Shown one piece after another: positions 1-11,111 of a stretch of DNA of 64,000 nucleotides (its first letter is position 1; each line of letters begins with the position of its first letter). The notes under the pieces are model-generated. The model saw only the letters and a list, made by a program, of their open reading frames with translations, ran no database searches and had not been told where the DNA came from. Source of the DNA: Paramecium sonneborni (lineage: Eukaryota > Ciliophora > Oligohymenophorea > Peniculida > Parameciidae); NCBI GenBank assembly GCA_905182985.1, contig CAJJDN010000153.1:62001-126000 (forward strand), given 5' to 3'. The position numbers and the translations under genes were made by a program.

Positions 1-1
1 C

Positions 2-306
2 AATATGATAATACTACTTGCATAAAGCATACTTGAAAGCCAGAAAGTTAAAAATGTTGTGGCTATTTTAAGATGAATATGAATACCTTAATTGATGTAA
101 ATTAGTAATCCCAATTAACAAACATCACTTAACAGAATATGTTGTTAAGAAATCATTATTATTGTTTGATATAATAAATTTACTAAAGTCCTCTAGGTAG
201 TTTAATAAAAAATACTGGATTAATAAAATTAGAAACTTATTTAAAAAATGAAAGTGTATTCAATTCTTTCAATAAATTTCATATTCAAAAGAAAATAACT
301 TCATGA
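2..306 (+). CDS. 3' end of an unidentified gene (partial)
   Basis: Only the last ~90 codons lie in the window. The frame starting at base 2 runs to a GT..AG intron at 47-72 (26 nt) and continues to TGA at 304-306. Without the intron both flanking frames hit TGA quickly, so splicing is what makes this readable. The tail is hydrophilic, Gln/Asn-rich and ends in KFHIQKKITS. No domain is recognisable. The 164 bases that follow are AT-rich and act as the 5' flank of the next gene. Confidence 0.5.
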
Positions 307-470
307 AAAAAGAGATATATAGTTGGATGTGAAAGGAATGAAAGGAATGAGAATTGAGAGAATTTGAACTAAATTAATTAGAGTAGTTAATTTAGAGAAA
401 AGAATGCATCCTAATTTAATATAAAAATTATATATAATGTGGAGATGAAATATTTAAATTATAATATAAA

Positions 471-3110
471 ATGACTGATACATTTTTATTAACTGAGGCA
501 TAAATAACTCAAAAGAAACCGGTGTAATTGAGTCCTCCAAAGATAGAAACTGAAGCAGAGAAGAAAGAGAGACATTGGTAATAGATTTTGAGTAAAATTC
601 TATTCAATCCTTCAAATGATGATTATTATTAAAAATGGCCAATAAAACCAGGTTTATTTGAAATGATTAAATTTTAATAGGAATATTCTTTTATAAAGCT
701 CTTGCGTTAGGAAAATTAGCAACAGAATAGATAAAAGTGAATATTCCTGAGAGCATAATGTGTTTTGAATAAACATATATATTGATGTACACAGATCCTA
801 TTACAGGGTAATTGATGAGAAAAACAGATATAGGTTATTAGGATTTTGAAAATAAAGTATAAAATGATTAAATTAGGTGCATCAATATCATGAAGAATAT
901 TTGAAACGTCATGTTAAAGATGATAGATTTGATAAGAGAACTAATGTATTTGAGAATTAGGATAATCCATATATAATAAGTAGAGGTTAAACAGGATAGG
1001 ATTGGAATATGTCGAAAGCTGTATATACATTTCGATAGTAAAAAGAGAGAAAAGTTTAATTAGATAATAATAAATTAGAACAACGATTTGTTATATCAAG
1101 AGTAATGAAAGCAACAATTGTTAGACTTGTATTTTATACTAAGAATTCTAAATCTTCTCATGCTAATTACGGTTATCGAATTATGAATGTAATGGAATTA
1201 TATGATCCAAATCCAAAAAAATCAATAACCAATAAAACTACTATAAATACAGAACAATAAAATTCATTTACAATTTAATAAATAAAGGGAGTAGGATTAT
1301 ATGAATATGAGAGAGTATGTGAATAGATTGTATCTTATTTAGAGAAGAATTATCCTGTAAGAATAAGATTTGGTGTTTTTGATTTTCTATAGGACCCAGA
1401 AGGAAGAATTTGGTTATTTAATTGTAAGTAATTGATGATGGAAAATGCTATATCAATGAGTGAAATTTAAGGAGTTGGTTAAGGAAAAAGAACATTAGAT
1501 TAATTGACTTGTTCAGTTTATTGTAAATTATGTGGTATCATATTTAAAAAAGATGATGCTAGCAAAACACTTACTTATAAATTATTATGGGAATTAGTTT
1601 AACATTTAAAAAAGAGAAATAAATAATTAACAAATATCAAAGTATCTCATTTATCTACAAGACCTTGTAGAGTATGTGATGTTTGCTATATGTTAATTGT
1701 GGGAGAACATGAATTAGTAGAAATTGAATAAAAATTTGCTATGGCTTAAAATATTCCATTAGGAGATGCTATTATAAGAGTTCCTATGGATAGTAAACCA
1801 AAGCATAGACCCGCTTTATTAAATGAATAATTATATTAATGGAGATTACTCTTTTATTTGGAAATGGTTGATTTATAAGGAAGGAGATTAATAGATTTAA
1901 ATGGAAATCCTGTTGGAGATTTGAAGAATATTGTATTGTAATATCGATTACATCAATCAAAATCATCATTTAAAACACATATAATAAAAGAGGATAATTA
2001 TTAAACTTTGAAATCAAATAAATAACAAACTTCATAATCATAATAAAAGTAACTTAGATTTAGTGGAATAGAGAGATCTGATTCAATAGAAGATTAAGAA
2101 GGTTAAGTAGATGATTAATTTGTGTAGATTAATGATGAGAATCTAAAATTGAATGTGATAAGAGTGCATTATTTTTTTAGTGAAACAATAGATATAGAGA
2201 AATTTTTGTCAGAAACCGAAATAAAAATGAGATTATGTTAAGGATCTGAATGGGTCAATTATGTTGCTGAAGGTTCTACAAAAACTATTCATCATTTTAA
2301 AAATTCTTAAATGGGAGGACAGAGACATAGAGCTTAAGTTTTGTTATTTTTTGCAAATGGCCATTATTGTATATTAAATTTATAAGTTGGATTGGTATTT
2401 TTATATTATAAATACATTAGTTTTGTGATGGTTAATACAATACTGGTAAATTGAATCTTTATAAATATAACAATGTGTATTTTCCAGATGATAATTATTA
2501 TAATTGTAATCCATTTCCACCTGAATGGATGGAAATATTCGATCCTCAATATGTGAATATGCATAATACATTTGAAGAGTAAGTAAAAGAAATTGAAGCT
2601 TATTCTCCAAAATGTACAAAGCACGAACTAAATTAAATGATAGATTTTAATAAATATAAGGAAACTACAAAATATAAAGCTGTTAAACCGAAAATAGATG
2701 CAAAAAAAAGAGACATTTAATCAGCAGCTCCATAATATGGTTCAAATACTTAATAAGTATTACCAAAATTACCATAATCTGCTAAAAAATAATATTCAAA
2801 TACATTGAGATAGTTTGATGAATAACAATTATTATAACATTATACTTTAGAAGAATAAGATATAGGTGAATTGTTATTTGAGGAGAAGAAATAGAATAAG
2901 AGAATCAGTAAAGAAGATAGAGAATTTTATGAATAACATAATTTATATGATGAAGAAGCAGAAGATAGTTAAGAAGATCAAGAATTAAATTTAAGGTTGA
3001 ATAAATAGATTTAAAAATCTATGAAATAGTTGGATAATCAAAAATAGTAATCTGATTCTGTAAGACCTATAAGATCAGCATAATAGTTACCACCAAAAGG
3101 ACATAGATGA
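471..3110 (+). CDS. Conserved ciliate protein with CxxC pairs, 854 aa
   Basis: ATG at 471, TGA at 3108. Three introns (652-680, 857-876, 2395-2420) leave exactly 855 codons. I do not recognise the family. Visible features are a central block with the motif DPEGRIWLFNC followed by CKLC and, about 50 residues on, CRVCDVC, which together could bind zinc. A more C-terminal segment of alternating hydrophobic strands (from VIRVHYFFSETIDIEKFL) could be a C2-like beta fold. The last ~200 residues are Gln/Glu-rich and probably coiled or disordered. It is a large soluble protein with no signal peptide or TM segment. A cytoskeletal or ciliary role would be a guess from composition only. The frame itself is certain. 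Confidence 0.85.
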
Positions 3111-3175
3111 TAATATTATTATTATTATTAATATAAAAATGGTATATTAGTGGACAAACTTTGTATGGGAAACCA

Positions 3176-3601
3176 ATGCATGGTGGTTAAGAAGAATCAG
3201 ACCTGTACTATTATAATATAATAAAGTTTGTTGTATTGGGAGCATTTGCATTCACTGCATTCTATGGAGGCAGATATTATTTCTTTGGAAAATGGGCTTA
3301 TTATAAACAAAGATAATTTACAGAGCCTGAACTCATAGCTTAAGCAGAAGTCAATAAAAGGTTTAAATGTTTTTTTAATGGTCTCTAGAAATTGGGGATA
3401 TGGAGTTTGGTACAAACCAACATTAGAAAGAAGCAGAAAGAAATTATTGTAGGATGCATTGAAAGGTAGTATAACAGTCTAAAATAATTTATAGATAAAT
3501 ATAGATATGCTATGACATGGGAAGAATTATTTTATGAAGATCCAAGACCAGTTGAAGAAATTCTTGAAGAAGAAAACTCATGGGAAGAATATGAGATTTG
3601 A
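3176..3601 (+). CDS. Small single-pass membrane protein, ~122 aa
   Basis: ATG at 3176 (MHGGQEESDLYYY) to TGA at 3599. Introns of 28 and 29 nt (near 3360-3387 and 3466-3494) give 123 codons. One TM helix (IIKFVVLGAFAFTAFYGG) is followed by a basic, aromatic stretch and an acidic tail ending EEENSWEEYEI. The same frame is open up to an ATG at 3107 overlapping the stop of the upstream gene. That would add a run of Ile/Leu from an ATT repeat, so I prefer 3176. The topology would suit a small mitochondrial inner-membrane subunit, but that is inference; no family was recognised. Confidence 0.7.
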
Positions 3602-3703
3602 TAAGATTTAATATACCCTATATCGTTATATAATTATTTTATATGAAGCAAATTCACAAACATCATTCTCATTTAAGAGATAGCTTATGTCAATTTCGCT
3701 AAT

Positions 3704-5220
3704 TCACTCATATAACTAAATATAATTAATATGTACTTATAAGTTAGTTGTGATCTATTAATAAATGATGGCTCTATCTTATTACATAATCTCACTATCT
3801 CTTTGATTTATACTGTCTTCCTCTTTATTTTTTATAAAATCCTTTTATTGCCATTTCTAATAAATCATTTGAACTTCAAAATATCTATCTATTTTAACAT
3901 TAAGGTTTCTAATCTTGAAATTGATTTTCATTAAAATTTCTTACTCTATTTCAATCCAAATATTATATCTTCTTATATTTTAATTCTATAATCATTACAT
4001 TTATCTATGATTAGATGAGTATAGATTCTTTTAAGGAATTAAATTATCATTAAAATTTATCATTTAAAGTTTTCAAACGTGATTATGATTAATCTCTAAT
4101 TCTAGTTTATAAATTATTAAATAATCGTAGTCCTTAATGATTTTCTTTTCTTTATCTATATATATAATTTCTTACTTTACAGAATTAATACTTGATTAAT
4201 TTATATCATTTGTCAAACTTATATTCAATTATTCTTTAAATGAAGAACCTTGTGATTTAAAATCAAAATTACTCTCTAGAAGATGATTCTATGTATGTTT
4301 TTGCTCATTATTTTATTTATGTAAATTGTTTTTACAAATTTATTTTATTAATTCTAGGGTATTATTAAAAAATAATTATTGTAATCAGAATTTTTTCATA
4401 TGTCTGACAGAGATCGAATTTTTGAAATCATACAATGAACTCAATTAAGGTAAGATAGATTATGGAGAACATTAAGTTGTAGATGGTTTAGAACGGTTTG
4501 CTATATATTAACTAATAGGTCTATTGGCTTATTTCACATAGTAGACTCTTTCTAATTTTTTTTATCCCTTTGTTGTACATAAGAACTATGCCAAAGATTT
4601 ACGATTCTAATGCATCTTAGGTTTAAAATTATAAAACTCTTCATCTGAATCATGTTCATTCAATATCTCTACATGATGTTATTGTTTCAATTATCTTAAC
4701 TATATTTATTACATATACTTAATTCCTTCAGCTAATAAATTTGCCACTGCAGAAGGTTTATGAACATGTACATTCTAGTTGATTGCTCTCTTCATTTTAT
4801 TCCTTTATCTATCTCGTATTTTTTAAACAATCTTATATCTAATTATAAATTACACACAATGAACATACTTTCTAAACCTTTTATAGAGTCTCTTCCTTCT
4901 ATTAAAACTAATTTGTATTAAATTAATTCAATTTACTTGCTCTCGAAAGGAAATAATTTAAAAGTCTTTTGTATAAATGAATTGTTCTTACCGCAATTAA
5001 TACAATTGCAGCTAGAATTTGTCATTGTTGTTGTAAAGTACTTTTTCAATCTCCTTGATTATCGTTCACTTTTTTATGGGGTCTCCTCAACTATCGGTAT
5101 TCTATGCTTTGTAAATAAAGATAATTTATCAAAGAATCGATATCCACGACTACTTTACTATTAAGAAACTATCTTTCGATGTTATTGCTTTATTGGTGAC
5201 TGAAGTAATGATTTATTCAT
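3704..5220 (-). pseudogene. Cys-motif/charged protein gene with frame damage
   Basis: The minus-strand ATG at 5220 (MNKSLLQSPIK) opens a frame with a CNCINCGK motif near residue 100, then basic (FRKY..RYKIVQKIRDRQRNK) and Gln-rich segments. GT..AG introns fit near 4914-4942, 4404-4433 (30 nt), 4304-4335 (32 nt) and 3972-3998 (27 nt). As written, the frame stops at TGA just after a run of six A (plus-strand T at 4391-4396). With one base fewer, the upstream frame continues through the 32-nt intron into a clearly coding stretch with no ATG of its own, and the whole locus becomes a multiple of three. A second in-frame TGA lies at 4073-4075. It could be removed by an unusually long 51-nt intron, or be real. 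So this is either a sequencing error in a homopolymer or a decaying gene. Function unknown. Confidence 0.6.
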
Positions 5221-5926
5221 TTTATTTATAACAATTAATTCAATTAACTGGAATTGATGATCTAACTCTCTTAAATACAATATCCGTCTATATAAATCAC
5301 ATTCTAATTTCATTTATTTTCATTCTCTATATTTATATTATCATATTCCTCTTCACTTTCACATTCATTAATACCATACCTGTTACCACTTCATTTTTAA
5401 ACTCAAAAAGTTTATTATCATTAAATATTGTTAGAATCCACTCTTTGATTCTTTAAGGTTAAAAGAAAACTCATATATTACTTATGTTATTTAAAAAAAT
5501 AAAAATTTTATATATAAATTATTTTTTATTTACTTCCATTTTTTAATTTAAAAAACTTAAACTATATCGAATTTTACAATTTTAATTTAATTTTATTATT
5601 TAAGTTCATAATCTTCTTAAAATCTATTTTTGTAATTGATATTTCATTCCTATTTCATTATAATTTTAAAGTTTAAAACAAACTTTCTGATTTTTTTAAT
5701 CTTATACTATTACTTAAAGAGTTTATTACATTTAATAACATTATAATGTAAAAATTGATGTGTTTTTAAATCTAATTGAAATAGTAAATTTTAAAGATTT
5801 ACAGATCATAACAAATCTTATTTAGATTGTTTATATATTCTTAAAAATTGATTGCTCTATACATAAGAACTTTATAACTCTTACTCTAAGGTTATATAAG
5901 GTTGATACCAATAACATTATAGATTA
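5221..5926. other. AT-rich intergenic region
   Basis: About 700 bases between a minus-strand start and a plus-strand start, so probably a divergent promoter region. Very AT-rich with stops in all frames. No repeat, RNA gene or conserved motif stood out. Confidence 0.6.
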
Positions 5927-6284
5927 ATGAACAACTACAACAATGTAATTAAAATAATTTGAGTTCAATGTTTAGAATGAAAGATTAGTTACTAATAATA
6001 TATATGATGATTTCATTAACTTAAAAAATATTTAAAAAAGTATTAAAACTAAAAATGAACGTTTCACAATAATTATCTAGATTAACTTAACAATCTAGAT
6101 AAAATATTTATAATATAATAAAAACTAGGCTCGCTATAGATTAACAGTGAAATATAATGGTATAAAAGATTTAATATGTAAATTCAATAGAATTTATTAA
6201 AAAGAAAAGATATAAGAATTAGTTTTAAATAAAGGCTATGATAAAGTGAGATTTCATTTTTTATAATATTAATTAGTAACATGA
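5927..6284 (+). CDS. Small basic protein, 108 aa, unknown
   Basis: ATG at 5927 encodes MNNYNN and is followed by a 31-nt intron. The frame then runs to TGA at 6282 (109 codons after splicing). The product is Lys/Asn/Ile-rich with no TM segment, signal peptide or recognisable motif. The unspliced frame stops after 11 codons, so the intron is needed. It lies 129 bases upstream of the PDI-like gene on the same strand. It could be a real small gene or a chance ORF in AT-rich DNA. The exact intron arithmetic favours a gene. Confidence 0.5.
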
Positions 6285-6413
6285 CTTTTATTTAGGAATT
6301 AATGTGATAAATTATAATATTTGTTAATTATTTTACAAATTTTCTGATAGAATGTTCTTTTGAGATTAAAAATTCTATTCATACGTGGAATTAATAAAAT
6401 AAAAAAATAACAT

Positions 6414-7735
6414 ATGAAGACAAGCATTTTGATTTTGATTTTAGTCTCTTGCACATTAGCAAAATAATTATACGATGTAAAAAAATCATATGTAACACCT
6501 GTGAATGAAATAAATTTTGAAAAATAAATTAACAAGATAAGACAAACAACAAAATATGTTACAATAGTTCATTTCTATAAATATTCAGGTAGTATTATGA
6601 TTTTGATTGGTAGATGGTGAGAGTAGATCATTTGCACCAAAATATGATGAATTTACAAATGAATATAAGGGAATTTTCAGAATAGCTTCATGTGATTGTG
6701 AGGAAGCAGAGAAGATTTGTTAAAAAGAGAATGTGTCTAAATTTCCTACATTTAGAGTATATCCACCATACCCTGTTCCTGCAATAGATTATGAAGGTCC
6801 TCTTGAAATAGATGGAATTCTTAAATTGGCAACAAAATACGTCCATAATAATGTTATAGAGATTACTGAAGGGAATATCAATACATTTATAAATGAAAAT
6901 CCAACAGTCCCAAAAGTTCTATTGTTTAGTGAAAAGAAAGGATATCCACTTGTTTATAAGGGATTAAGTGTAGAATTTGAAGTATAAGATAAAATATATA
7001 TAATTAGAAAAAATTATCATTTGGTTTAGTAAGATCAAGTGAAAAAGCTTTAATAGATAGATACAGTATTAAAGGTTTTCCAAAATTATTGCTTATAAAA
7101 ACAAATGAAAAAAAACCATATCCTTTTACAGGTGAATATAAATTTAAAGCAATGTTTGATTTTTTGAATGTTCACAGTGAAGTATTTGTTCCAGGAGGTG
7201 GATCATCTGCTGATAGTGCTGCCACTAAAGAATGGATGATGCAAGTAGTTCCATAATTACATTAAAGATCTGCAAATGATATATGTTTAAAAGTAGAAGG
7301 TGTTATTTGTGTTATTTTAATGAACAATGGAGATAAACCGTAATTTTATTTATGTTAATTTATTTTAGAGATAATGGATTAGTTGATGAATTGAAAAAAT
7401 TAAATTAATAATATGAGAGACATATTAATAGAGGAACTGTTTTCAAATTTATGTGGTTAGATGTAAAGACAGAATCAAAAGTATGTCTTTGTGGCAATAA
7501 TTATTTTAGTGGGGTCAAGCTTTAGATTTTTAGGGAGAACCAAAAATTGTTTTATTGAATCCAAGCAAAAGAAAAAGATTTGCTGTTCATGAAGGAGAAA
7601 TGACATTTTAAGCTATCTGTAACCTTTTTATATAATTATATTCTAGAAAAAACCTTAGAAAAGTTGATTAGTGGAGATCTTAAATTCAAAAACTTAGGAG
7701 AATCTTTGCCTGATTTTGTGAAAATTGATTTGTGA
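6414..7735 (+). CDS. PDI-like protein with redox-dead thioredoxin domains, 394 aa
   Basis: ATG at 6414 begins a signal peptide (MKTSILILILVSCTLA), so the product enters the secretory pathway. Five introns (25, 26, 29, 29, 28 nt; first at 6589-6613) leave exactly 395 codons. Domain 1 (~residues 30-140) has the thioredoxin pattern TIVHFYKYSDG...FAPKYDEF...KFPTFRVYP, with the cis-Pro loop conserved. The place where PDI has CGHC reads KYSDGES: no CxxC. Domain 2 repeats the fold, again with a cis-Pro (GFPKLLLIK) and no CxxC. The tail ends VKIDL, not a canonical KDEL. It is therefore more likely a chaperone-type or binding PDI relative than an oxidoreductase. The fold assignment is firm; the role is inferred. 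Confidence 0.8.
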
Positions 7736-8192
7736 ATATTGTTAATTAGCTCATCATATTAATATTTATATTTTATTTCCTTCTTAATTACATTAATCTT
7801 TTTATCAAATAATTTTAATCTAAAATAGATTTTATTTATAAAGAAATTGATTATTATTGTCTAATAAATTTAATGTTACTTTTTTTATCTTTTTTTAATG
7901 CTCATACAAATCTTATTATCAGTTTCTTGAAATTAATATAAATTCTTATGATTCACTTTAATATGTCTTGATATGTCATAAATATAAACAGTAACATATA
8001 AATTAATCAGTCTATATAACACTTGAATATCATATTCTGAAAATTATTTGGCTATTAAAATTTGATTCTAAGCAACGAAAAGTCAAAATGATATAGCAAT
8101 ATTCAATTTTCATTATTAACATAAATATTAAATCTAATAAAAATTATAGAAAAATGGCTTATGATTATGATAATTAATATATTATCATTTAT
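7736..8192. other. AT-rich intergenic region between convergent genes
   Basis: Space between the PDI-like stop and the minus-strand stop at 8193. Low-complexity AT-rich sequence with frequent stops on both strands. No feature recognised. Confidence 0.5.
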
Positions 8193-10339
8193 TCATGAAA
8201 CATCATTACTTTTGGATTTATCTTAGGCATTCTATTCATTGTTATTCTCAATTTCATTAATAGTTATAAATTCTGGATAGACCTTAGATTTGCTTATGTA
8301 TTCAATATTATTTTAAGTATCTTTTTTGTCAGATTCTGATGGCTTATCCTAAAATTATATAAAATTGTTTACATTTAAATCTTCAATTTTTTATAGTGAT
8401 TAAATATCAAATTAATCAACAATTGATATTTTATATTGACCAAGGATTAGCCCTAACTTTTTACATGAGATATTCTCTGATTTTAAAAAATCTTTATCTT
8501 ACTCTTTTTTATTATTCTCCTCTGTTTGTGAGTAATCTACGAAACAACCAGTTTTTTGTTTATAAATGAGGTAGTTTTTTATTAATTTTATCTCTGATTT
8601 TATCAATATTTTCTTATTAATCTTCTATTTAGGCAAGAATAATTTCCCAAAGAATAACAGTAATGAAAACAATGTTAATAAATATCAAAATAATATAGAA
8701 AGGCCATATAATTTCTTGGTTATCAGAATTTGAAGCTGAATATATAATCATTCCAAGTACAATAGAAGTTTCACATACAAGAGTACTGATCTCATCGATA
8801 AAATTTAGATAAGATAGTTTGTAAGGTTTAAATTTCTTAGTGAAAATTGAATATACAAAGGTAATAATAAAAATTAATGCGGCTTTGATAATGATTAAAT
8901 CTTCATAAAAGGTCAAGAAAACAATTATGAATCCTTTCTAAAGAATTTTAACAATTTCCCAAAAGTAAGCTTTAGTAATTAGTTTCTCTTATAGGAGAGA
9001 CTCAGAAACATATAAATGGGAATAATTATAGAAAGAGAGAGAGTAGAGGGCAATATAAAAGTAAGCATCCATTTGAAATGTGATTAAGTATCATATCTAT
9101 AAGCAACATTACCTTGAATCCAATAGACATCTGTTATATATCTAAATGATAATAAAGATATGAATCCTATCAATAATGTTGGTTGTAAGTAGGTAAATAA
9201 ACTAGTAGTAACGGCACTTTCATTTGGTTTAGTAATATTAATTATGATAGCGATTGTGTAAATACTTAAAAAGGTAATAATATAAATAAGAGGCATAAGA
9301 AGTGCCCATATCATTCTAAAGTAAATGATATCAATATCAGATACAGTAATTAGGAAACAATCTAATGAAAAACTCATAGATTCAACTGGATTACTAACAG
9401 AATGAATACTAGATTACAAAACACTCGGTAATTATAATTAAAATGTTGATATTGCTCTAACAATTTATAAATAATTAGTTAAGACTTTAATGAGAATTCC
9501 ACAAAAACCAGCTTTAGGATTTTTAGCAATTATTTTTCATTTTAATAATTTATGTTCATGTTCAATTTTATTAGCAGTTTCAACACTACCTTTAACAGAG
9601 ATTAAAATAGAGATCATAGTCCATAAACTTATTAGAACTATTTATAGTATTATCGCCAATATTTTCACAACTTCCACATTTGTAGAGTAAAGACAAGAAT
9701 TTGAAGGATGAAAAATATCAAATTATTTTATAGATTCTCCTGAAATTAATTTATTAAAAAAATTCTTTATTGTAAACTCTGGTAAATTTAGATCTCTCTA
9801 AATAATTACATTCTATAAATTCAATTAGGTTATGTCCAAGTAAATTGTAGAATTTTCTAAAATATTAGCTACTTATATCTCTTCCTATACAGCAGTAGCG
9901 GAAATGTTAATTGTTTTATATAATCTTTTTTTAAGAAAAAAGTAAAATATAATATACATTTCCATTTTTAAAAACAATTTATATGCTTTTTTTTTAAATA
10001 TAAAAAAATATTTTGTAAAATACAGTTTCAAATTATTTTTAAATAATGTAATATCTTTCTTACTTCCCATATACTAATTATTAGAGAATTTAATATCTTC
10101 AAATATAGCACATTTTAATTGATAGTTTCCAAGTCAGCATATACAATATTAATTATATTTGTAAATACTCTATTATCCGTACCATAGAGATGATTTCCAT
10201 TAAAAATGAAGCTCTTAACAGTAAATATGGTAATTAAAACAATTTTGTTCCTTAATTAGCAAAACGGTAACATAAAACTAAACTATCTTAAATACTATTT
10301 GAAATTAACCAACAAATTCTGGAAATCTGTATTATTCAT
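8193..10339 (-). CDS. Multi-TM ciliate membrane protein, pectin-lyase-like N-part
   Basis: The C-terminal two thirds is clear. It holds at least seven TM segments, e.g. ILAIILQIVLISLWTMISIL, MIWALLMPLIYIITF, TLLIGFISLLSFRYI, AALIFIITFVYSIF and FYIILIFINIVFITVILW, then a charged tail ending SKSKSNDVS with TGA at 8193-8195. The spacer before the TM block (e.g. TIYLDITQLNLQNVIIQRD) has the short-strand rhythm of right-handed beta-helix (pectin-lyase-like) domains found in large ciliate surface proteins. A 28-nt intron near 8480-8510 and a 32-nt intron near 8950-8985 restore the frame. An in-frame TGA sits at 9537-9539, between KIEHEHKLLK and KIIAKNPKAG, with no GT nearby to splice it out. The start is uncertain (ATG at 10339 proposed), and 9885-10062 is unusually Lys/Phe-rich and may contain unrecognised introns. 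The first ~280 bases are duplicated at 11112-11388. Confidence 0.6.
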
Positions 10340-11110
10340 GAAACTTTTTAACTAAAGATACAATCAAATTCTATAAATTAAAATTGTTAAAAAATTTTTG
10401 AATTTGCTAAAATGAATCCGAATTCTAAAAAGAATTTTATAAACTTTTTCTTTTTATCTTTAATTTTAACTTTTGAATAAACTTTTGTGAATATAACTTA
10501 AAATGAGCTTTCAGTCTAAAAAAATTAATCGTCATTAGTAATTTTGATATCTAAAATAGATTCAATTTGAATAAAATAAAATGGCCCAAATAATTTTATT
10601 TTTGTCAAATGATAATAAAATTTATATTTGTAAGAGAAATAGGAAATAATTGTTTTTAAAAAATAAATTAAAATTTTTATTATTTATGAAATTATTAATA
10701 TTAATAATAGTATTATGTAAAGAACATAGATCAATGACATAGAGTTTGTAAAACAATATTTAAAAAGTTATATATTTTAAATAATGTTTAGAATTATGTG
10801 ATGAGACATCAGGATATTAATGGAATAAAATATTAAATGTGGAATAATAAATAGTGAATGGAAGCAATTATTATATATCAGCTTAGTTGAAAAGGGAGAT
10901 AAAACAAAAAATGTTTAAATTGTAGTTTACATGTCTGGATCTCAAACAGACATAAGAATAACATCATGCTGAGTATTTTGAAATATGTCATGATAAGATA
11001 AATCAAATAATATAGTCTTTTTTGATTTTTTTATTTTATTGATCTTGTCCAAATAGTCTAGTAACCAATTTAATGAGATCTTTTTTTTTAATACTTTTTT
11101 CTAGAATTTT
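10063..11110. repeat. 1,048-bp exact duplication, copy 1
   Basis: Matches 11112-12159 base for base at an offset of 1,049, wherever compared. The two copies are separated by one N at 11111. Copy 1 ends exactly at the N, and copy 2 runs on into unique sequence. This is the signature of two overlapping contigs joined without merging, not a biological tandem repeat. It carries the 5' part of the multi-TM gene, the cystatin-like gene and the last 108 bases of the HSF locus (11003-11110). Confidence 0.95.
10686..10972 (+). CDS. Cystatin-like protein with apparent frameshift
   Basis: ATG at 10686 opens a secretory-type leader (MKLLILIIVLCKEHRSM) and then LNVEQQIVNGSNYYISAQ. This matches the cystatin/stefin QxVxG inhibitory loop and the following strand. 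Just after this, the continuing frame degenerates, while the next frame reads KGDKTKNVQIVVYMSGSQTD and ends ITSC with TGA at 10970-10972, a plausible cystatin end. Moving between them needs a 1-base insertion or 2-base deletion near 10885-10891; no intron fits. If read unshifted the ORF runs to 11042. Product ~95 aa, the usual stefin/cystatin size, presumably a cysteine-protease inhibitor. The frameshift may be a sequencing error. The second copy is at 11735-12021 (duplicated by the assembly). Confidence 0.55.
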
Positions 11111-11111
11111 N
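11111..11111. other. Single N: unresolved contig join
   Basis: One undetermined base flanked by the two copies of the 1,048-bp block. It marks an assembly join rather than a true gap of known size. Confidence 0.9.

Noticed and set aside
8153..8390. Plus-strand TM-like ORF with two in-frame TGAs (IITFGFILGILFIVI...)
   Set aside because: It is the shadow of the hydrophilic C-terminal tail of the minus-strand multi-TM gene, which reads cleanly through the same bases after a 28-nt intron.
10412..10561. Small plus-strand ORF with a signal-peptide-like start (MNPNSKKNFINFFFLSL)
   Set aside because: About 50 codons in AT-rich DNA with no second exon or support; not distinguishable from chance.
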